From Chryseobacterium sp. ON_d1 (lineage in GTDB: Bacteria; Bacteroidota; Bacteroidia; Flavobacteriales; Weeksellaceae), in NCBI RefSeq assembly GCF_006829085.1, contig NZ_BJTC01000002.1, positions 124,001-188,000 of the forward strand: 64,000 nucleotides of DNA. The letters are read 5' to 3'. The notes under the pieces are model-generated. The model was given only the letters and a program-made list of their open reading frames with translations, ran no database searches and was not told the origin of the DNA. This document shows positions 34,018 to 44,117 of this stretch, in pieces (position 1 is the stretch's first letter; each line of letters starts with the position of its first letter). Made by a program: the position numbers and the translations under genes.

Positions 34018-34050
34018 AAACCTAACAGGTTTTCAAAATCTGTTAGATTT
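34018..34050. repeat. Palindromic repeat
   Basis: AAACCTAACAGGTTTT (34018-34033) and AAAATCTGTTAGATTT (34035-34050) form a near-perfect hairpin with a one-base centre. This resembles REP-like hairpins of Chryseobacterium intergenic DNA. Confidence 0.5.
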
Positions 34051-34090
34051 GCATCAGATAGTCTTAGTCTTATGTCAATCTTAGAAAATA

Positions 34091-34119
34091 AAAAGCGGGG
34101 AAAAAATTTCCCCGCTTTT
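34091..34119. terminator. Bidirectional terminator
   Basis: A perfect 13 bp stem (34091-34103 with 34107-34119) with an AAA centre, between the plus-strand kinase and the minus-strand M61 peptidase. Confidence 0.85.
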
Positions 34120-34123
34120 CTGT

Positions 34124-35980
34124 TTATTTTTTACCAGTAAGCCACTGGGTCTGCAGTTTCAGCTCTTCAGGAGTCGGATTCGCTTTAAATACAGGCGTTT
34201 CCATAGTCATTTTATCCAGAATAGCTTTTCCTTTCAGCGTCATTTTTTCTTTCTTACCGGCGTTATCTCTCAGAATGGTTACCGTTACTTCCTGTCCGTC
34301 TTTGATCGTTCTTGTATAACCGATAAAGTCCTGTACTTTTTTGATGTCTATTGTTTTTCCATCTAAAGCTAGTACCTGATCCGTGATTTTAAATCCTATA
34401 CTTTTTGCAAAAGGAGATAATGCAGAGTGATCATCAAATGCAAAGGCATTGGTTTTATCATCAAAACCTGTCTGGTTCGGATCTTTGATAAACCAGAAAA
34501 TTGGCTGGCTTTCCTGCTTTTTAATATCCACACCCACCATATTCAGATACTGGGCATAAGGAGTAGGCTGATTTCCTGCGATATATTTGTTGTAAAAGTC
34601 TTTTACCTGAGGATATCCGGTTACCGTTACCAGTTCATCAATCAGCTTATCATCTTTGAATGGTTTGTTTTCTCCAAATCTTTGAGACAGCTTTCTGATC
34701 ATATCACGGTATCCCATTTCTCCGTTGGAAAGTTTTCTGAGTTCAATATCCAGACACATTGCCAGAAGGGCTCCTTTCTCATATACATTTCTGTACTGGT
34801 CTTTATAAGGCTCTACCAATACATTTTTACTCATTACGGTAAATGGCATTGAATCATCATAGCTCTTGGAGTTGGCAATCTTCTCACCAATTCGCTGAAG
34901 GAACTGATCTTTATTGATCAGGCCTTCCTGGATCTGGAACAGATTGGCGAAATACTCCGTTCCACCCTCGTACATCCATAAATGCTGAGACATTTTCGGA
35001 TCTGCATAATTGAAATAGTGAATCTCTTCAGAATGGGTTTTCAGAGGATTTACTGTATGGAAGAATTCGTGGGAAACTACGTCTGTTATGGTGTTATCAA
35101 TAGCATCTTTCGGCATTGCCTCAGGCAGTACCACACTTGTGGATTCATGGTGTTCCAGAGCTCCGAAACCTTTCACTGCAGGGCCGTCCCCTCCGGAAAG
35201 GTAAAGCATGATAGCATACTTTTTATTTGTGTTCATATCTCCCAGGAATTTTTTCTGGGCAATAACCATTTTTTCAAGATTATCTTTGAAGTCTGCAGCT
35301 TTGTATTTCCCTGTCGGAGAATATACACCCAATACAAGATCCATTCCTCCTGCATTGAAGGTAATATAATCAGGTTTGGTATACATTAGCGGAGAATCTG
35401 TCACCTTAGCGTAATTGGCAAGGGTATAGGTATCTGTGGATTCAGATTTATCCTGATCTACCAATGCTGTTGTTCCGTAAAAATCGGTTGGTTTCTGAAC
35501 AATCAGCTGATAGGGAACATCCTGCATGTTTTCAATATACCCAATAAACCCATGGGTATTGATCATGTACACTTTTCCTGCTTCAATATCAGTTCCTGAC
35601 GGAGAAAATACGGCTTTATGTTTTGAAGTATCCGTTTCTTCATCAAAACTGTCATTCACAAGATAGGAGATTTTGGAAAGTCCCTGTGCATTTTTCAGTG
35701 AGTAGGTATTATCATTTACTTTAGTGTAAGTAAGTTCTTTTCCTTTATTGTCATAAAATTTAATTCCTTCGATGAATCTTCCATAGTCGTCTACAGAATA
35801 AGTGCCGGGAACCGTTTTGGGAAAATGGAATTTGACATCCCCGGATTTCATTTTCGGAAATTCCATGGTAACGGCTACTTTATCATCTTTTACATTGACC
35901 AGATCAATGGTTGTTTTAATAGACTGGGCATTTGCCAAAAAAGCAGCAAAAATACCGAGACTAAGTACTGTTTTTCTCAT
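34124..35980 (-). CDS. M61 family metallopeptidase with PDZ domain
   Basis: A 618-residue exported zinc peptidase of the glycyl-aminopeptidase family. The signal is MRKTVLSLGIFAAFLANAQ, the catalytic motif HEFFH is at 304-308, and the following VNPLKTHSEE and MYEGGTEYF supply the expected downstream glutamate. The N-terminal part is a beta-rich peptidase M61 domain; about residues 490-600 form a PDZ-like domain (DDHSALSPFAKSIGFKI). It would act in the periplasm or outside. It is a single gene, closed by the terminator at 34091. Substrate preference is for N-terminal Gly in the family, inferred only. Confidence 0.88.
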   Translation of the reverse strand: MRKTVLSLGIFAAFLANAQSIKTTIDLVNVKDDKVAVTMEFPKMKSGDVKFHFPKTVPGTYSVDDYGRFIEGIKFYDNKGKELTYTKVNDNTYSLKNAQGLSKISYLVNDSFDEETDTSKHKAVFSPSGTDIEAGKVYMINTHGFIGYIENMQDVPYQLIVQKPTDFYGTTALVDQDKSESTDTYTLANYAKVTDSPLMYTKPDYITFNAGGMDLVLGVYSPTGKYKAADFKDNLEKMVIAQKKFLGDMNTNKKYAIMLYLSGGDGPAVKGFGALEHHESTSVVLPEAMPKDAIDNTITDVVSHEFFHTVNPLKTHSEEIHYFNYADPKMSQHLWMYEGGTEYFANLFQIQEGLINKDQFLQRIGEKIANSKSYDDSMPFTVMSKNVLVEPYKDQYRNVYEKGALLAMCLDIELRKLSNGEMGYRDMIRKLSQRFGENKPFKDDKLIDELVTVTGYPQVKDFYNKYIAGNQPTPYAQYLNMVGVDIKKQESQPIFWFIKDPNQTGFDDKTNAFAFDDHSALSPFAKSIGFKITDQVLALDGKTIDIKKVQDFIGYTRTIKDGQEVTVTILRDNAGKKEKMTLKGKAILDKMTMETPVFKANPTPEELKLQTQWLTGKK

Positions 35981-36070
35981 TAGGTTTACATTAATAGTTA
36001 AATAGTTGCTTTTTTTATCATTTTGTTACGGGAAAAGTATTAAACTTTTCTTAAATTTTTAAGTAAAAAG

Positions 36071-36108
36071 AAAAAGGCAGATCTGCTGATATGCAAATCT
36101 GCCTTTTT
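36071..36108 (-). terminator. Terminator of the M1 peptidase gene
   Basis: AAAAAGGCAGAT (36071-36082) pairs with ATCTGCCTTTTT (36097-36108). The minus-strand M1 gene stops at 36112. Confidence 0.8.
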
Positions 36109-36111
36109 TCT

Positions 36112-37743
36112 CTATTTAGTATTGTAATAATTGATATAATAGTTGGGATTAAACTCAACCGGAGTATCTTTTGTGAGCTTTACGGTCTGCCATTCTTCTG
36201 TAGGGTTAATGGTCTGGCCGCCATTGATAATGATGGGTAATTTCAGATTTTTTACCACATCTGTATAGCGGAACTTTAATGTATTGCCATTTTGAGTATA
36301 TTCCAGGGTTGGTATTTTTATCGTTCTCAGATACTGATCAAAAACCGTGGAAAAATCAATTCCTGATTTTGAAGAAATATATTTTTCAATCTGCTGTGTA
36401 GTTACCGTCTGATGATAAAAATCTTTATTCAAGCCCCTTAGAATCTGTCTGAATTTTTCATCATTATTGATCACCTGTCTTATAGTATGAAGCATATTGG
36501 CTCCTTTCGGGTACATATCTCCGCTGCCTTCATTTCTTACGCCGTACCGGCCAATAATAGGAATGTCATTGTCTATCAATTTCCTGATTCCCTGAACATA
36601 GATGTCAGCCGATTTTTTGTCCATATATTTTTCCGTGAAAAGAGTCTCGGAATAATTGGTGAAACTCTCATGGATCCACATATCTGCCTGGTCTTTTGCC
36701 GTAATATTATTGGCGAACCATTCGTGGCCGCTTTCATGAATAATAATGAAATCCCAGTTTAGCCCTACTCCTGTCCCTGAAAGATCTCTGCCCAGATAGC
36801 CGTTCTGATATTTGTTTCCATAAGCTACATTACTCTGATGTTCCATGCCAAGGTGAGGAGATTCTACAAGTTTGTATGAATCTTCATAAAACGGATATGG
36901 ACCAAACCAGTATTCAAATGCAGAGAGCATAGGTTTTACCTGTTGAAACTGTTTTTTTGCCTTGTCCAGATTATAGTCAATTACCCAATAATCCAGGTCC
37001 AGTTTTCCTTTTTCACCCTCAAATACATCTTTGAAATTGACATATTTCCCTATACTCGGGATAATGGAGTAGGCGTTGATAGGATTTTTAACTTCCCAGG
37101 TATAAGTGGTTTTGCTGCCCGTTGTTTTTTTATCAGTGAGTCTGCCGTTACCCACACCTACCAGATCATTAGGCGTTATAATTTTCATGATGACTCCATT
37201 ATCTGGTTCATCGCTCCAGATATCTTTGGTAGGAAGCCATATGGAAGCTCCTATTCCCTCATCAGCAGCAGTCATCCATGGATTTCCTTTTTCGTCTTTA
37301 GTGAATACCCATCCTCCGTCCCATGGTGCGTTTTTAGCAATGGTTGGCTTTCCGGAATAGATTACGTTGATGGTGTATTTTTCACCTTTTTTGAATTTTT
37401 TATTCGTTGTAATGAAAATAAAATCCCCATCCTGCTTATAATTGGCAATAGGAAAGCTTCCTTCTACCTTATCAGCTTTCATAGGCTGCTGAAGATCGAT
37501 CTGGAAAACAGGATTGATAACATCTTTTATAATTTCAAAACTGATTGTATTATTTCCTTTGATGCTTTTCTGTTCAAAATCCGGTTCTACAGAAAGATCA
37601 TATTTTTTGACATCCCAAAAATTTCTGAATTCAGTATTGGAGCCCTTTAAAGTATCCTGCCTGGTGAAAACTTTACCCTTCTCAAAGAACTGTCCGAAAA
37701 CCAATCCTGATGCAAATAAAAGGGTATATGATAATTTTTTCAT
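36112..37743 (-). CDS. M1 family metallopeptidase
   Basis: A 543-residue exported aminopeptidase-like enzyme. From ATG 37743 the signal peptide is MKKLSYTLLFASGLVFGQ; a more upstream start codon at 37770 adds nine residues and is less likely. The zinc motif is HESGH (336-340) with Glu359 as third ligand, the HExxH-18-E of family M1. The usual GxMEN appears as LGMEHQ, one of the known variations for membrane or secreted M1 forms. The N-terminal beta-sandwich (residues about 30-230) is present, but the long C-terminal helical domain is short. A monocistronic gene. Confidence 0.87.
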   Translation of the reverse strand: MKKLSYTLLFASGLVFGQFFEKGKVFTRQDTLKGSNTEFRNFWDVKKYDLSVEPDFEQKSIKGNNTISFEIIKDVINPVFQIDLQQPMKADKVEGSFPIANYKQDGDFIFITTNKKFKKGEKYTINVIYSGKPTIAKNAPWDGGWVFTKDEKGNPWMTAADEGIGASIWLPTKDIWSDEPDNGVIMKIITPNDLVGVGNGRLTDKKTTGSKTTYTWEVKNPINAYSIIPSIGKYVNFKDVFEGEKGKLDLDYWVIDYNLDKAKKQFQQVKPMLSAFEYWFGPYPFYEDSYKLVESPHLGMEHQSNVAYGNKYQNGYLGRDLSGTGVGLNWDFIIIHESGHEWFANNITAKDQADMWIHESFTNYSETLFTEKYMDKKSADIYVQGIRKLIDNDIPIIGRYGVRNEGSGDMYPKGANMLHTIRQVINNDEKFRQILRGLNKDFYHQTVTTQQIEKYISSKSGIDFSTVFDQYLRTIKIPTLEYTQNGNTLKFRYTDVVKNLKLPIIINGGQTINPTEEWQTVKLTKDTPVEFNPNYYINYYNTK

Positions 37744-37841
37744 GTAAAATTTAATTAATAATCTTTTCAAAATTATAAAATTAAATTAACAGCCCCGTAC
37801 TGAAATGAAATTAAATACATAATTTAAGAAGACATAAAAAA

Positions 37842-37865
37842 GCCCGGTCATTGCCGGGCGGTGGT
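37842..37865 (-). terminator. Terminator of tatC
   Basis: GCCCGG (37842-37847) pairs with CCGGGC (37854-37859) with a 6-base loop. On the minus strand the hairpin is followed by a T-run. Confidence 0.7.
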
Positions 37866-37893
37866 ATATTGTGATATCTAAAAGTACGGTCAA

Positions 37894-38721
37894 TTACTCC
37901 TGTACTGCAGGAAGGGTTCCGTTACTTTTCTGTACTTTCTTGTAAGTAAAAGTACACATCATGATACTGAATTCATATAAGATAAGCAGTGGGAATGCCG
38001 CCATCAGCATACTCAAAACGTCTGCCGGTGTAATGATTGCTGCCACTACCATAATCAAAACAATAGCATGACGACGGTATGTTTTCATAAACTTTGGGGT
38101 AAGAATTCCGATGCTGGTAAGGAAATAGATCAGAATCGGGAAAAGGAAAATAACTCCCATACCCAACACTACCTGTAAAAATAAGGTGGTGTAATCACTT
38201 AAGTCATAAAGCGGAACAATAATATCTGAGATTTTAAAAATAACCCCGAAATTAACGGCAAACGGGAGGATTAAAAAATAACCGCATAATACTCCGGTCA
38301 TAAAAAGCATCCATACTGCATTGATGATATAAATGGAATTCTTTTTCTCTCTCGGATGTAAAGCAGGACTGATAAAACGCCACAGTTCCCATACAATATA
38401 GGGAAAAGCCGCCACCATTCCCCCAAAAACAGAAACAGCCATCATTACATTAAACTGCTGATACAGTCTCTGTACACGGACAGGGAAATCTTTTGGAAGG
38501 TGAATACTGTCTTCCCCCAAAATCATTCTTGAAAAATGATTGACAACCCTGAAGGTAGGGAAATCATTTCTGGTAGGCCCAAAAAAGATATGGTCCATAA
38601 TCCAGTTGATATTAAAACCAACTATAAAGGCCGCAATTATGATAGCAATAATCGAACGGATCAGATGCCCTCTTAATTCTCCTATATGCCCAAGAAAGGA
38701 CATGTCTTTACCATCACTCAC
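37894..38721 (-). CDS. tatC: Sec-independent protein translocase subunit TatC
   Basis: A 275-residue six-helix membrane protein, the signal-recognising core of the twin-arginine pathway. The diagnostic start MSFLGHIGELRGHLIRS (7-23), the PYIVWELWRFISPALHPREKK segment and the final helices with a MVVAAIITPADVLSM motif are all present. A minus-strand -7 box TAAATTTG (plus-strand 38742-38749) precedes the start. The neighbours, a small gene, kdsD and recQ, are frequently found together in Flavobacteriia, in my recollection. Confidence 0.95.
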   Translation of the reverse strand: MSDGKDMSFLGHIGELRGHLIRSIIAIIIAAFIVGFNINWIMDHIFFGPTRNDFPTFRVVNHFSRMILGEDSIHLPKDFPVRVQRLYQQFNVMMAVSVFGGMVAAFPYIVWELWRFISPALHPREKKNSIYIINAVWMLFMTGVLCGYFLILPFAVNFGVIFKISDIIVPLYDLSDYTTLFLQVVLGMGVIFLFPILIYFLTSIGILTPKFMKTYRRHAIVLIMVVAAIITPADVLSMLMAAFPLLILYEFSIMMCTFTYKKVQKSNGTLPAVQE

Positions 38722-38788
38722 AGAATAAAATTTTTAGAGAGCAAATTTATGAAATATTTAGTTAAATGATCGATGTTGGATTCTAAAA

Positions 38789-39316
38789 TTATCGAGGAAC
38801 ATATAATGCAAAATCAAAATCTCTTTCTTTAATATTCATTTCTGTTAAAAGGTCTTCTGCAGCTATATTTATTTTTTTCCACCTTTCATCGTTGCTAAGA
38901 TCCAATGATTCGAAAAACCATTCTTCTTCATCCACTTCATCGGTAACCTTTTTAAAATCTTCTATTTTCAGTCTCAGCGATTCGCTGATGAACTTATTTC
39001 TGAATAACGATTCTATTTCTTCCCTGTCGGAAAATATACATAAATCACTACCGATATCTGTCAGAGATAGACAGTCTGCTACATAATTAAATTTTTTATC
39101 ATCATAAGTACAGAAGATCAGGCATCGGACAACAAGATCAAAATAATCCTGGCTTTTTTGATCATAATAGAGATTTCTATCATGATGAGAATATTCATGA
39201 CTATGATCAGGTTCCAAAGGCGCATGATACACTCTATTTCTCTGTGAATCCTGATAGTCAAGGTATTTTTTCAAAAATACAGGGAATAAGATCAGCAAAT
39301 AAAGGATAACCATCAT
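38789..39316 (-). CDS. Hypothetical protein with an N-terminal membrane helix
   Basis: A 175-residue protein beginning with a hydrophobic helix (MMVILYLLILFPVFL) that acts as anchor or uncleaved signal, then a His/Asp/Tyr-rich stretch (DHSHEYSHHDRN). The C-terminal two-thirds are acidic and helical. I do not recognise a family. It lies between tatC and kdsD on the same strand. The His cluster at residues 38-46 could bind metal, an inference only. The coding call is supported by its length and lack of a competing frame. Confidence 0.55.
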   Translation of the reverse strand: MMVILYLLILFPVFLKKYLDYQDSQRNRVYHAPLEPDHSHEYSHHDRNLYYDQKSQDYFDLVVRCLIFCTYDDKKFNYVADCLSLTDIGSDLCIFSDREEIESLFRNKFISESLRLKIEDFKKVTDEVDEEEWFFESLDLSNDERWKKINIAAEDLLTEMNIKERDFDFALYVPR

Positions 39317-39385
39317 AATACCTTAAAAACACTTAATTAAAACGTTGAACCGAAGGTATGATATCTGAAATCTGTAATTTAAACT

Positions 39386-40345
39386 TTAGTTTATCCCTTC
39401 GTCTAACAGTTTATGCAGATCTATTATGCCGAAATATTTTCCGTTTTCTGTGACAACCAGCTGGCCGATATTATTTTCCTTCAGGATTTTCATCGCTTCT
39501 TTGGCAAGAGCATCTTTTTCAATGGTTCTCGGGCGGGCAGACATGATGTCTTTAGCCAATACCTTACTGATATCTTCTCCTTTCATCAGCATTCTTCTCA
39601 GATCTCCATCTGTGATCACACCGATAATCTGGTCTTCATGAGTTACCACTGTAATTCCGTGGCTGGAAGCACTGATAGAAATAATCACGTCTCTTATCGG
39701 AGAATCTTCTGCAACCTGAGGCTTTTGAGATGAAAGAAACTGCTCAACCTTAGAGGTCAGGTTCTTCCCTAAGCTTCCTCCAGGATGAAATTTGGCAAAA
39801 TCGTTGGCCTTGAAATCGTTCAGTTCCATCAGGGCTACGGCAAGAGCATCCCCCAGCGCCATTTGTATAGTTGTAGAGCTGGTAGGGGCAAGTTTATTCG
39901 GACATGCTTCGACATCAACGTGAGTATCCAGAATAATTTCGGAAAACTCAGCCAGCTTACTGGTCTTATTGCCGGTCATTCCGATCAAAGCAGAAGAATA
40001 ATCCTTCAGATAAGGAACCAGATTGGTAATTTCAGGAGAATTCCCGGAATTGGAGATGCATAAAACTACATCCTGCTTCTGGATCACTCCAAGATCTCCA
40101 TGAATAGCTTCGGAAGCATGCAAAAATTGAGAAGGGGTACCTGTAGAGTTTAAAGTGGCTACGATTTTATTGCCAACGTGGGCAGATTTTCCTATTCCTA
40201 CCACGATAAGCTTTCCTTTTGCCGAATGAATGATCTCTACTGCACGGGCAAACTGGTCATCTATTCTGTTTTTTAATTTTTCCAGTTCGGAAATCTCTAT
40301 TTCTAAAGTGCTTTTTGCAATTGATATAATGTTGGTTCTATCCAT
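39386..40345 (-). CDS. kdsD: D-arabinose-5-phosphate isomerase (SIS plus CBS pair)
   Basis: A 319-residue isomerase of the KpsF/GutQ/KdsD family interconverting ribulose-5-phosphate and arabinose-5-phosphate, the entry to KDO for lipopolysaccharide. The N-terminal SIS domain has GIGKSAHVGNKIVATLNSTG (split in the family as G-x-G-K-S) with ASEAIHGDLGVI and SNSGNSPEI. Two CBS domains occupy about 205-319, ending in LVVTENGKYFGIIDLHKLL. It is divergent from recQ. Length is normal. Confidence 0.93.
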   Translation of the reverse strand: MDRTNIISIAKSTLEIEISELEKLKNRIDDQFARAVEIIHSAKGKLIVVGIGKSAHVGNKIVATLNSTGTPSQFLHASEAIHGDLGVIQKQDVVLCISNSGNSPEITNLVPYLKDYSSALIGMTGNKTSKLAEFSEIILDTHVDVEACPNKLAPTSSTTIQMALGDALAVALMELNDFKANDFAKFHPGGSLGKNLTSKVEQFLSSQKPQVAEDSPIRDVIISISASSHGITVVTHEDQIIGVITDGDLRRMLMKGEDISKVLAKDIMSARPRTIEKDALAKEAMKILKENNIGQLVVTENGKYFGIIDLHKLLDEGIN

Positions 40346-40463
40346 TTTACGATGATAAGGTATACAAAAAAGTTCTTAAAAAACGTTATATTTTAAAAAG
40401 AATATTTAATATAAATTTTATTTTTTATAAATTCGTTCGCTTTTATTTTAAGCAGAATTTTTA

Positions 40464-40471
40464 TAACTTTG
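40464..40471 (+). promoter_or_regulatory. -7 box of recQ
   Basis: TAACTTTG matches TAnnTTTG, 32 bp before the start codon. No obvious -33 TTG is present at 17-23 bp upstream. Confidence 0.45.
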
Positions 40472-40503
40472 GGTGAGATGCAAATTTAGCAATAGAAAAT
40501 TAG

Positions 40504-42708
40504 ATGAGCGCAAAAAAAGCCAATTTATCAGGCGAATTGAAAAAGTATTTTGGGTTTTCTACATTTAAGGGCCAGCAGGAACAGATTATAGACAACCTAT
40601 TAGGTGGGAAGGATATATTTGTTTTAATGCCAACAGGTGGCGGAAAATCTTTATGTTACCAGCTTCCGGCACTTATTTCGGAAGGTACGGCAATTGTCGT
40701 TTCGCCCCTAATAGCATTGATGAAAAATCAGGTAGATGCAGTCAACGGCCTTTCATCTGATGATGGAGTAGCACATGTACTGAATTCATCATTAAACAAA
40801 ACACAGACCAAACAGGTTTTTGACGATATCAAGAGCGGTAAAACCAAACTTCTTTATGTAGCTCCTGAATCATTAATCAAGGATGATTACCTGGATTTTC
40901 TGAAAGAAGTGAAAATTTCCTTCTTTGCTATTGACGAGGCTCACTGTATTTCGGAATGGGGACATGATTTCAGACCGGAGTACAGGAATCTGAAACAGAT
41001 TATAGATAAGATTGCCAATGTACCGGTAATCGCTTTGACAGCTACTGCTACTCCTAAGGTTCAGGATGATATCCAGAAGACTTTAGGGATGACTAATGCA
41101 CTGGTCTTTAAAGAAAGTTTCAACCGTCCTAATCTATACTACGAAGTACGTCCGAAAGTCAACGTAGATAAGGAAATCGTTAGATTTATCAATCAGCATA
41201 AAGGAAAATCAGGAATAGTATATTGCCTTAGCCGAAGAAAAGTTGAGGAATTTGCCCAGCTTCTCCAGGTCAACGGAATCAATGCACTTCCTTACCATGC
41301 CGGTCTTGACCAGAAGGTGAGGGTGGCCAATCAGGATAAGTTTCTGATGGAAGAGGTGGATGTAATTGTGGCAACGATCGCTTTCGGAATGGGAATTGAT
41401 AAACCGGATGTACGTTTTGTCATTCACTATGACTTCCCGAAATCACTGGAAAGCTATTACCAGGAAACCGGAAGAGCAGGAAGAGATGGAGGTGAAGGCC
41501 ACTGCCTGGCATTTTATGATCCGAAAGATATCGAAAAACTGGAAAAATTCCTGGCACAGAAACCGGTTTCTGAGAGAGAAATCGGACTACAGCTCTTGAA
41601 TGAAGTGGTAGGCTATGCTGAAACTTCAATGAGCAGGAGACAGTATATTCTGTATTATTTTGGAGAAAGTTTTGATCCTGTGAATGGAGATGGAGCAAAA
41701 ATGTGTGATAACTCCTCCAACCCTCCAAAATTGAAGGATGCAACTGCCGATCTGAAAAAAGCGCTGGAGCTTATCAACGATACTGGTGAGAAATTCAAAG
41801 CTAAAGATCTTATTTCTGTTATCGCAGGCAAAGAAACTGCAGTGACGAAATCCTATAAGCTTGAGCAAAGCTCTCATTTTGGATTTGGAAAAGAAGAAAA
41901 AGATAATTACTGGAAAACAATTTTAAGACAGGCGACTGTTCAGAATTTTTTACAGAAAGATATTGAAACTTATGGTGTTTTAAAGATTACCGAGAAAGGG
42001 AAAAGTGTCCTGAATGGTAAATCTAAAGATGTTTTCTTAATTGCTGAAGACAGAGAATTTGATCTTACTCAGGCAAAAGCAGAGAGTGATCAGGTGCAGC
42101 AGCAGGCTGGAGGAGGTCTGGATCAGAATCTTTTCAATCTGTTGAAGGAATTGAGAAAAAAAGTGGCCAAAAAACATGGAATTCCACCATACACAGTATT
42201 CATGGATCCGAGCCTGGAGGATATGACGGTTCAGTATCCGATCACAGTAGATGAAATTACCAAAATCTATGGAGTAGGAGAAGGAAAGGCTAAAAAATAC
42301 GGTAAAGAATTTGCAGATTATATCAAAACGTATGTAGAAGATAACAATATCGAACGTACCCAGGATATGGTATTGAAGCAGGTGGCCAATAAATCCAGCC
42401 ACAAAGTTTTTATTATCCAGAGCACTGATAAGAAAATTGATCTTGAAGATATCGCAAGAGCTAAAAATCTTTCGATGGATGAACTTCTGAAAGAAATGGA
42501 AAGGATCGTTTATCAGGGAACAAAGCTGAACATCGATTACTATATTGAAGATAATTTTGATGAAGACATTGTAGACGGATTCATGGAATTCATGAACGAA
42601 TCTGAAAGTGACAGTATGAAAGTGCTGCTGGATGAATTCGGGGATGAACTTTCTGATGAAGAAGTGAGAATGCTGAGAATTAAATTCATCAGTGATGTCG
42701 CGAACTAA
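40504..42708 (+). CDS. recQ: ATP-dependent DNA helicase RecQ
   Basis: A 734-residue 3'-5' helicase for recombination and fork repair. Walker A is PTGGGKS (43-49), DEAH is at 144-147, and motif VI is in ETGRAGRDG. The RQC region should hold a four-Cys zinc site, but here SRR (377-379) replaces CRR and only Cys401 remains in the CDNSSNPP segment, so zinc is probably not bound. An HRDC domain (about 535-610) follows, and a C-terminal extension of about 100 acidic residues. Lack of the zinc ligands appears, as I recall, in other Flavobacteriia. A hairpin terminator is at 42728. Confidence 0.94.
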   Translation: MSAKKANLSGELKKYFGFSTFKGQQEQIIDNLLGGKDIFVLMPTGGGKSLCYQLPALISEGTAIVVSPLIALMKNQVDAVNGLSSDDGVAHVLNSSLNKTQTKQVFDDIKSGKTKLLYVAPESLIKDDYLDFLKEVKISFFAIDEAHCISEWGHDFRPEYRNLKQIIDKIANVPVIALTATATPKVQDDIQKTLGMTNALVFKESFNRPNLYYEVRPKVNVDKEIVRFINQHKGKSGIVYCLSRRKVEEFAQLLQVNGINALPYHAGLDQKVRVANQDKFLMEEVDVIVATIAFGMGIDKPDVRFVIHYDFPKSLESYYQETGRAGRDGGEGHCLAFYDPKDIEKLEKFLAQKPVSEREIGLQLLNEVVGYAETSMSRRQYILYYFGESFDPVNGDGAKMCDNSSNPPKLKDATADLKKALELINDTGEKFKAKDLISVIAGKETAVTKSYKLEQSSHFGFGKEEKDNYWKTILRQATVQNFLQKDIETYGVLKITEKGKSVLNGKSKDVFLIAEDREFDLTQAKAESDQVQQQAGGGLDQNLFNLLKELRKKVAKKHGIPPYTVFMDPSLEDMTVQYPITVDEITKIYGVGEGKAKKYGKEFADYIKTYVEDNNIERTQDMVLKQVANKSSHKVFIIQSTDKKIDLEDIARAKNLSMDELLKEMERIVYQGTKLNIDYYIEDNFDEDIVDGFMEFMNESESDSMKVLLDEFGDELSDEEVRMLRIKFISDVAN

Positions 42709-42727
42709 GATTTAGAATTAGAAATAT

Positions 42728-42762
42728 AAAATAAGCTCTTCAGATGAAGGGCTTATTTTATT
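42728..42762 (+). terminator. Terminator of recQ
   Basis: AAAATAAGC (42728-42736) pairs with GCTTATTTT (42751-42759), with inner TCTTC/GAAGG pairing and T-rich sequence after. Confidence 0.7.
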
Positions 42763-42864
42763 ATAATCTGTACTTTTAATGATGAGATTCAAAATAGCAT
42801 CATTTTAAAGCTTCGTTAATTTCTGTTAATAACCATCAAAACGACAATCTTCAGGCTTCCAATA

Positions 42865-42897
42865 TTTGAAAGATAACTAAACTTTTTAGTAACTTTG
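42865..42897 (+). promoter_or_regulatory. Promoter of the glycosyltransferase gene
   Basis: TTTG (42865-42868), a 21 bp spacer, and TAACTTTG (42890-42897). The box ends 5 bp before the ATG at 42903, so the transcript would be nearly leaderless. Confidence 0.6.
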
Positions 42898-42902
42898 ATA
42901 GG

Positions 42903-43982
42903 ATGAAAAAAATATCTGTCATATTTATTCTGCCGGATTTAGAAACCGGGGGCGCAGAAAGGATTGTTACCACCATAGCAAATCATCTTTCCAGAGATCG
43001 GTTTGAACCCAAGATTTTGCTCTTACGCAAACAGGGCGGATATTTGAATTTCCTGAAAAAAGATGTAGAAATTATCGATATCAATACGGAAAGAATAAGA
43101 CATTCATTAAGGCCTATTTTAGGTGAAATATACAGGAGAAAACCGGATATTGTCTTCTCTGGTTTTGGTGAGGTAAATGCCTACTTATCATTATTCATAA
43201 AGCTTTTTCCAAGAACGAAATTCATCGCAAGGGAAACCAATGTTGTTACCCAGCACGTCACCCGTAAAGAAATCAAATTTTTCTACAATTTTTACAATAA
43301 TTATCAGAAAATCATTGCACAAAGTGATGATATGATGAAGGATCTTGTTGATAATTTTAACATTAAAAAGAAAAAAATTGTCAAGATTAACAACCCTGTA
43401 GACTTTGATTTTATAGAGGAGAAAATGGCATTGTCCTTAAAGCCTGAATGTTTCAAATACAACTATAAAAATGTAGTTGCGATTGGTAATTTATCTTCCA
43501 GAAAAGGATTTGATAACTTACTGAAGGTCTTTTCAAGACTGAAAAATGAAAATATTATGCTTCATATCCTGGGAGATGGAAAAGATAAAGACCTTCTGCT
43601 TCAGACAAAGGAACTTTTAGGACTGAAGAAAGTGATCTTCCATGGCAGACAGGATAATCCTTACCAATATCTTAAATATGCTGATTTATTTGTTCTTTCT
43701 TCGAGATACGAAGGTTTTCCCAATGTTCTTCTGGAGGCAGGAGCCTGCGGAACTTATTCCCTTGCCAACAACTGTCCCGGAGGAATCAATGAAATCATTC
43801 AGCATCATATAAATGGTGAGGTTGCCCACATTGAAAACTATGATGGTTTTGCTCAGCAGATTGTGAAGATTCTTCAGAATAATTATAATAGAGATGCGAT
43901 AAAAAACTCAATTAAATCGAGATTTTCAAAGAATATTATTCTTGATAAATATGAAAAGGTACTACTGGACCTTATAAAATAA
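42903..43982 (+). CDS. Glycosyltransferase family 4 protein
   Basis: A 359-residue GT-B retaining glycosyltransferase. The N-terminal ILPDLETGGAERIV loop contacts the acceptor side; the C-terminal GT4 motif ends with SRYEGFPNVLLEAGACG, giving the E-x7-E pair (Glu270, Glu278). It is cytoplasmic and probably acts on lipid-linked or surface polysaccharide precursors. No other polysaccharide genes adjoin, so it looks like an isolated gene. A promoter lies directly before the ATG. Confidence 0.9.
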   Translation: MKKISVIFILPDLETGGAERIVTTIANHLSRDRFEPKILLLRKQGGYLNFLKKDVEIIDINTERIRHSLRPILGEIYRRKPDIVFSGFGEVNAYLSLFIKLFPRTKFIARETNVVTQHVTRKEIKFFYNFYNNYQKIIAQSDDMMKDLVDNFNIKKKKIVKINNPVDFDFIEEKMALSLKPECFKYNYKNVVAIGNLSSRKGFDNLLKVFSRLKNENIMLHILGDGKDKDLLLQTKELLGLKKVIFHGRQDNPYQYLKYADLFVLSSRYEGFPNVLLEAGACGTYSLANNCPGGINEIIQHHINGEVAHIENYDGFAQQIVKILQNNYNRDAIKNSIKSRFSKNIILDKYEKVLLDLIK

Positions 43983-44117
43983 GATAAATATATTTGATCA
44001 GCTAAAGCAGAACAGATATATTGAAGCTAAATATGAAAAAATGGTTATCTGGAATTACAATGAGACTGTGCGGGTTGTCCGATATATGAAAACAATAACT
44101 TAATATTTTTGCCCTTT

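Noticed and set aside
34427..35389. Two plus-strand ORFs of 141 and 135 residues opposite the M61 peptidase
   Set aside because: Both are antisense shadows with low-complexity hydrophobic and Cys/His/Phe-rich translations typical of non-coding frames.
36943..37650. Long plus-strand ORF of 235 residues opposite the M1 peptidase
   Set aside because: It is fully antisense to a gene with a complete zinc motif and signal peptide, and its translation has no recognisable domain.
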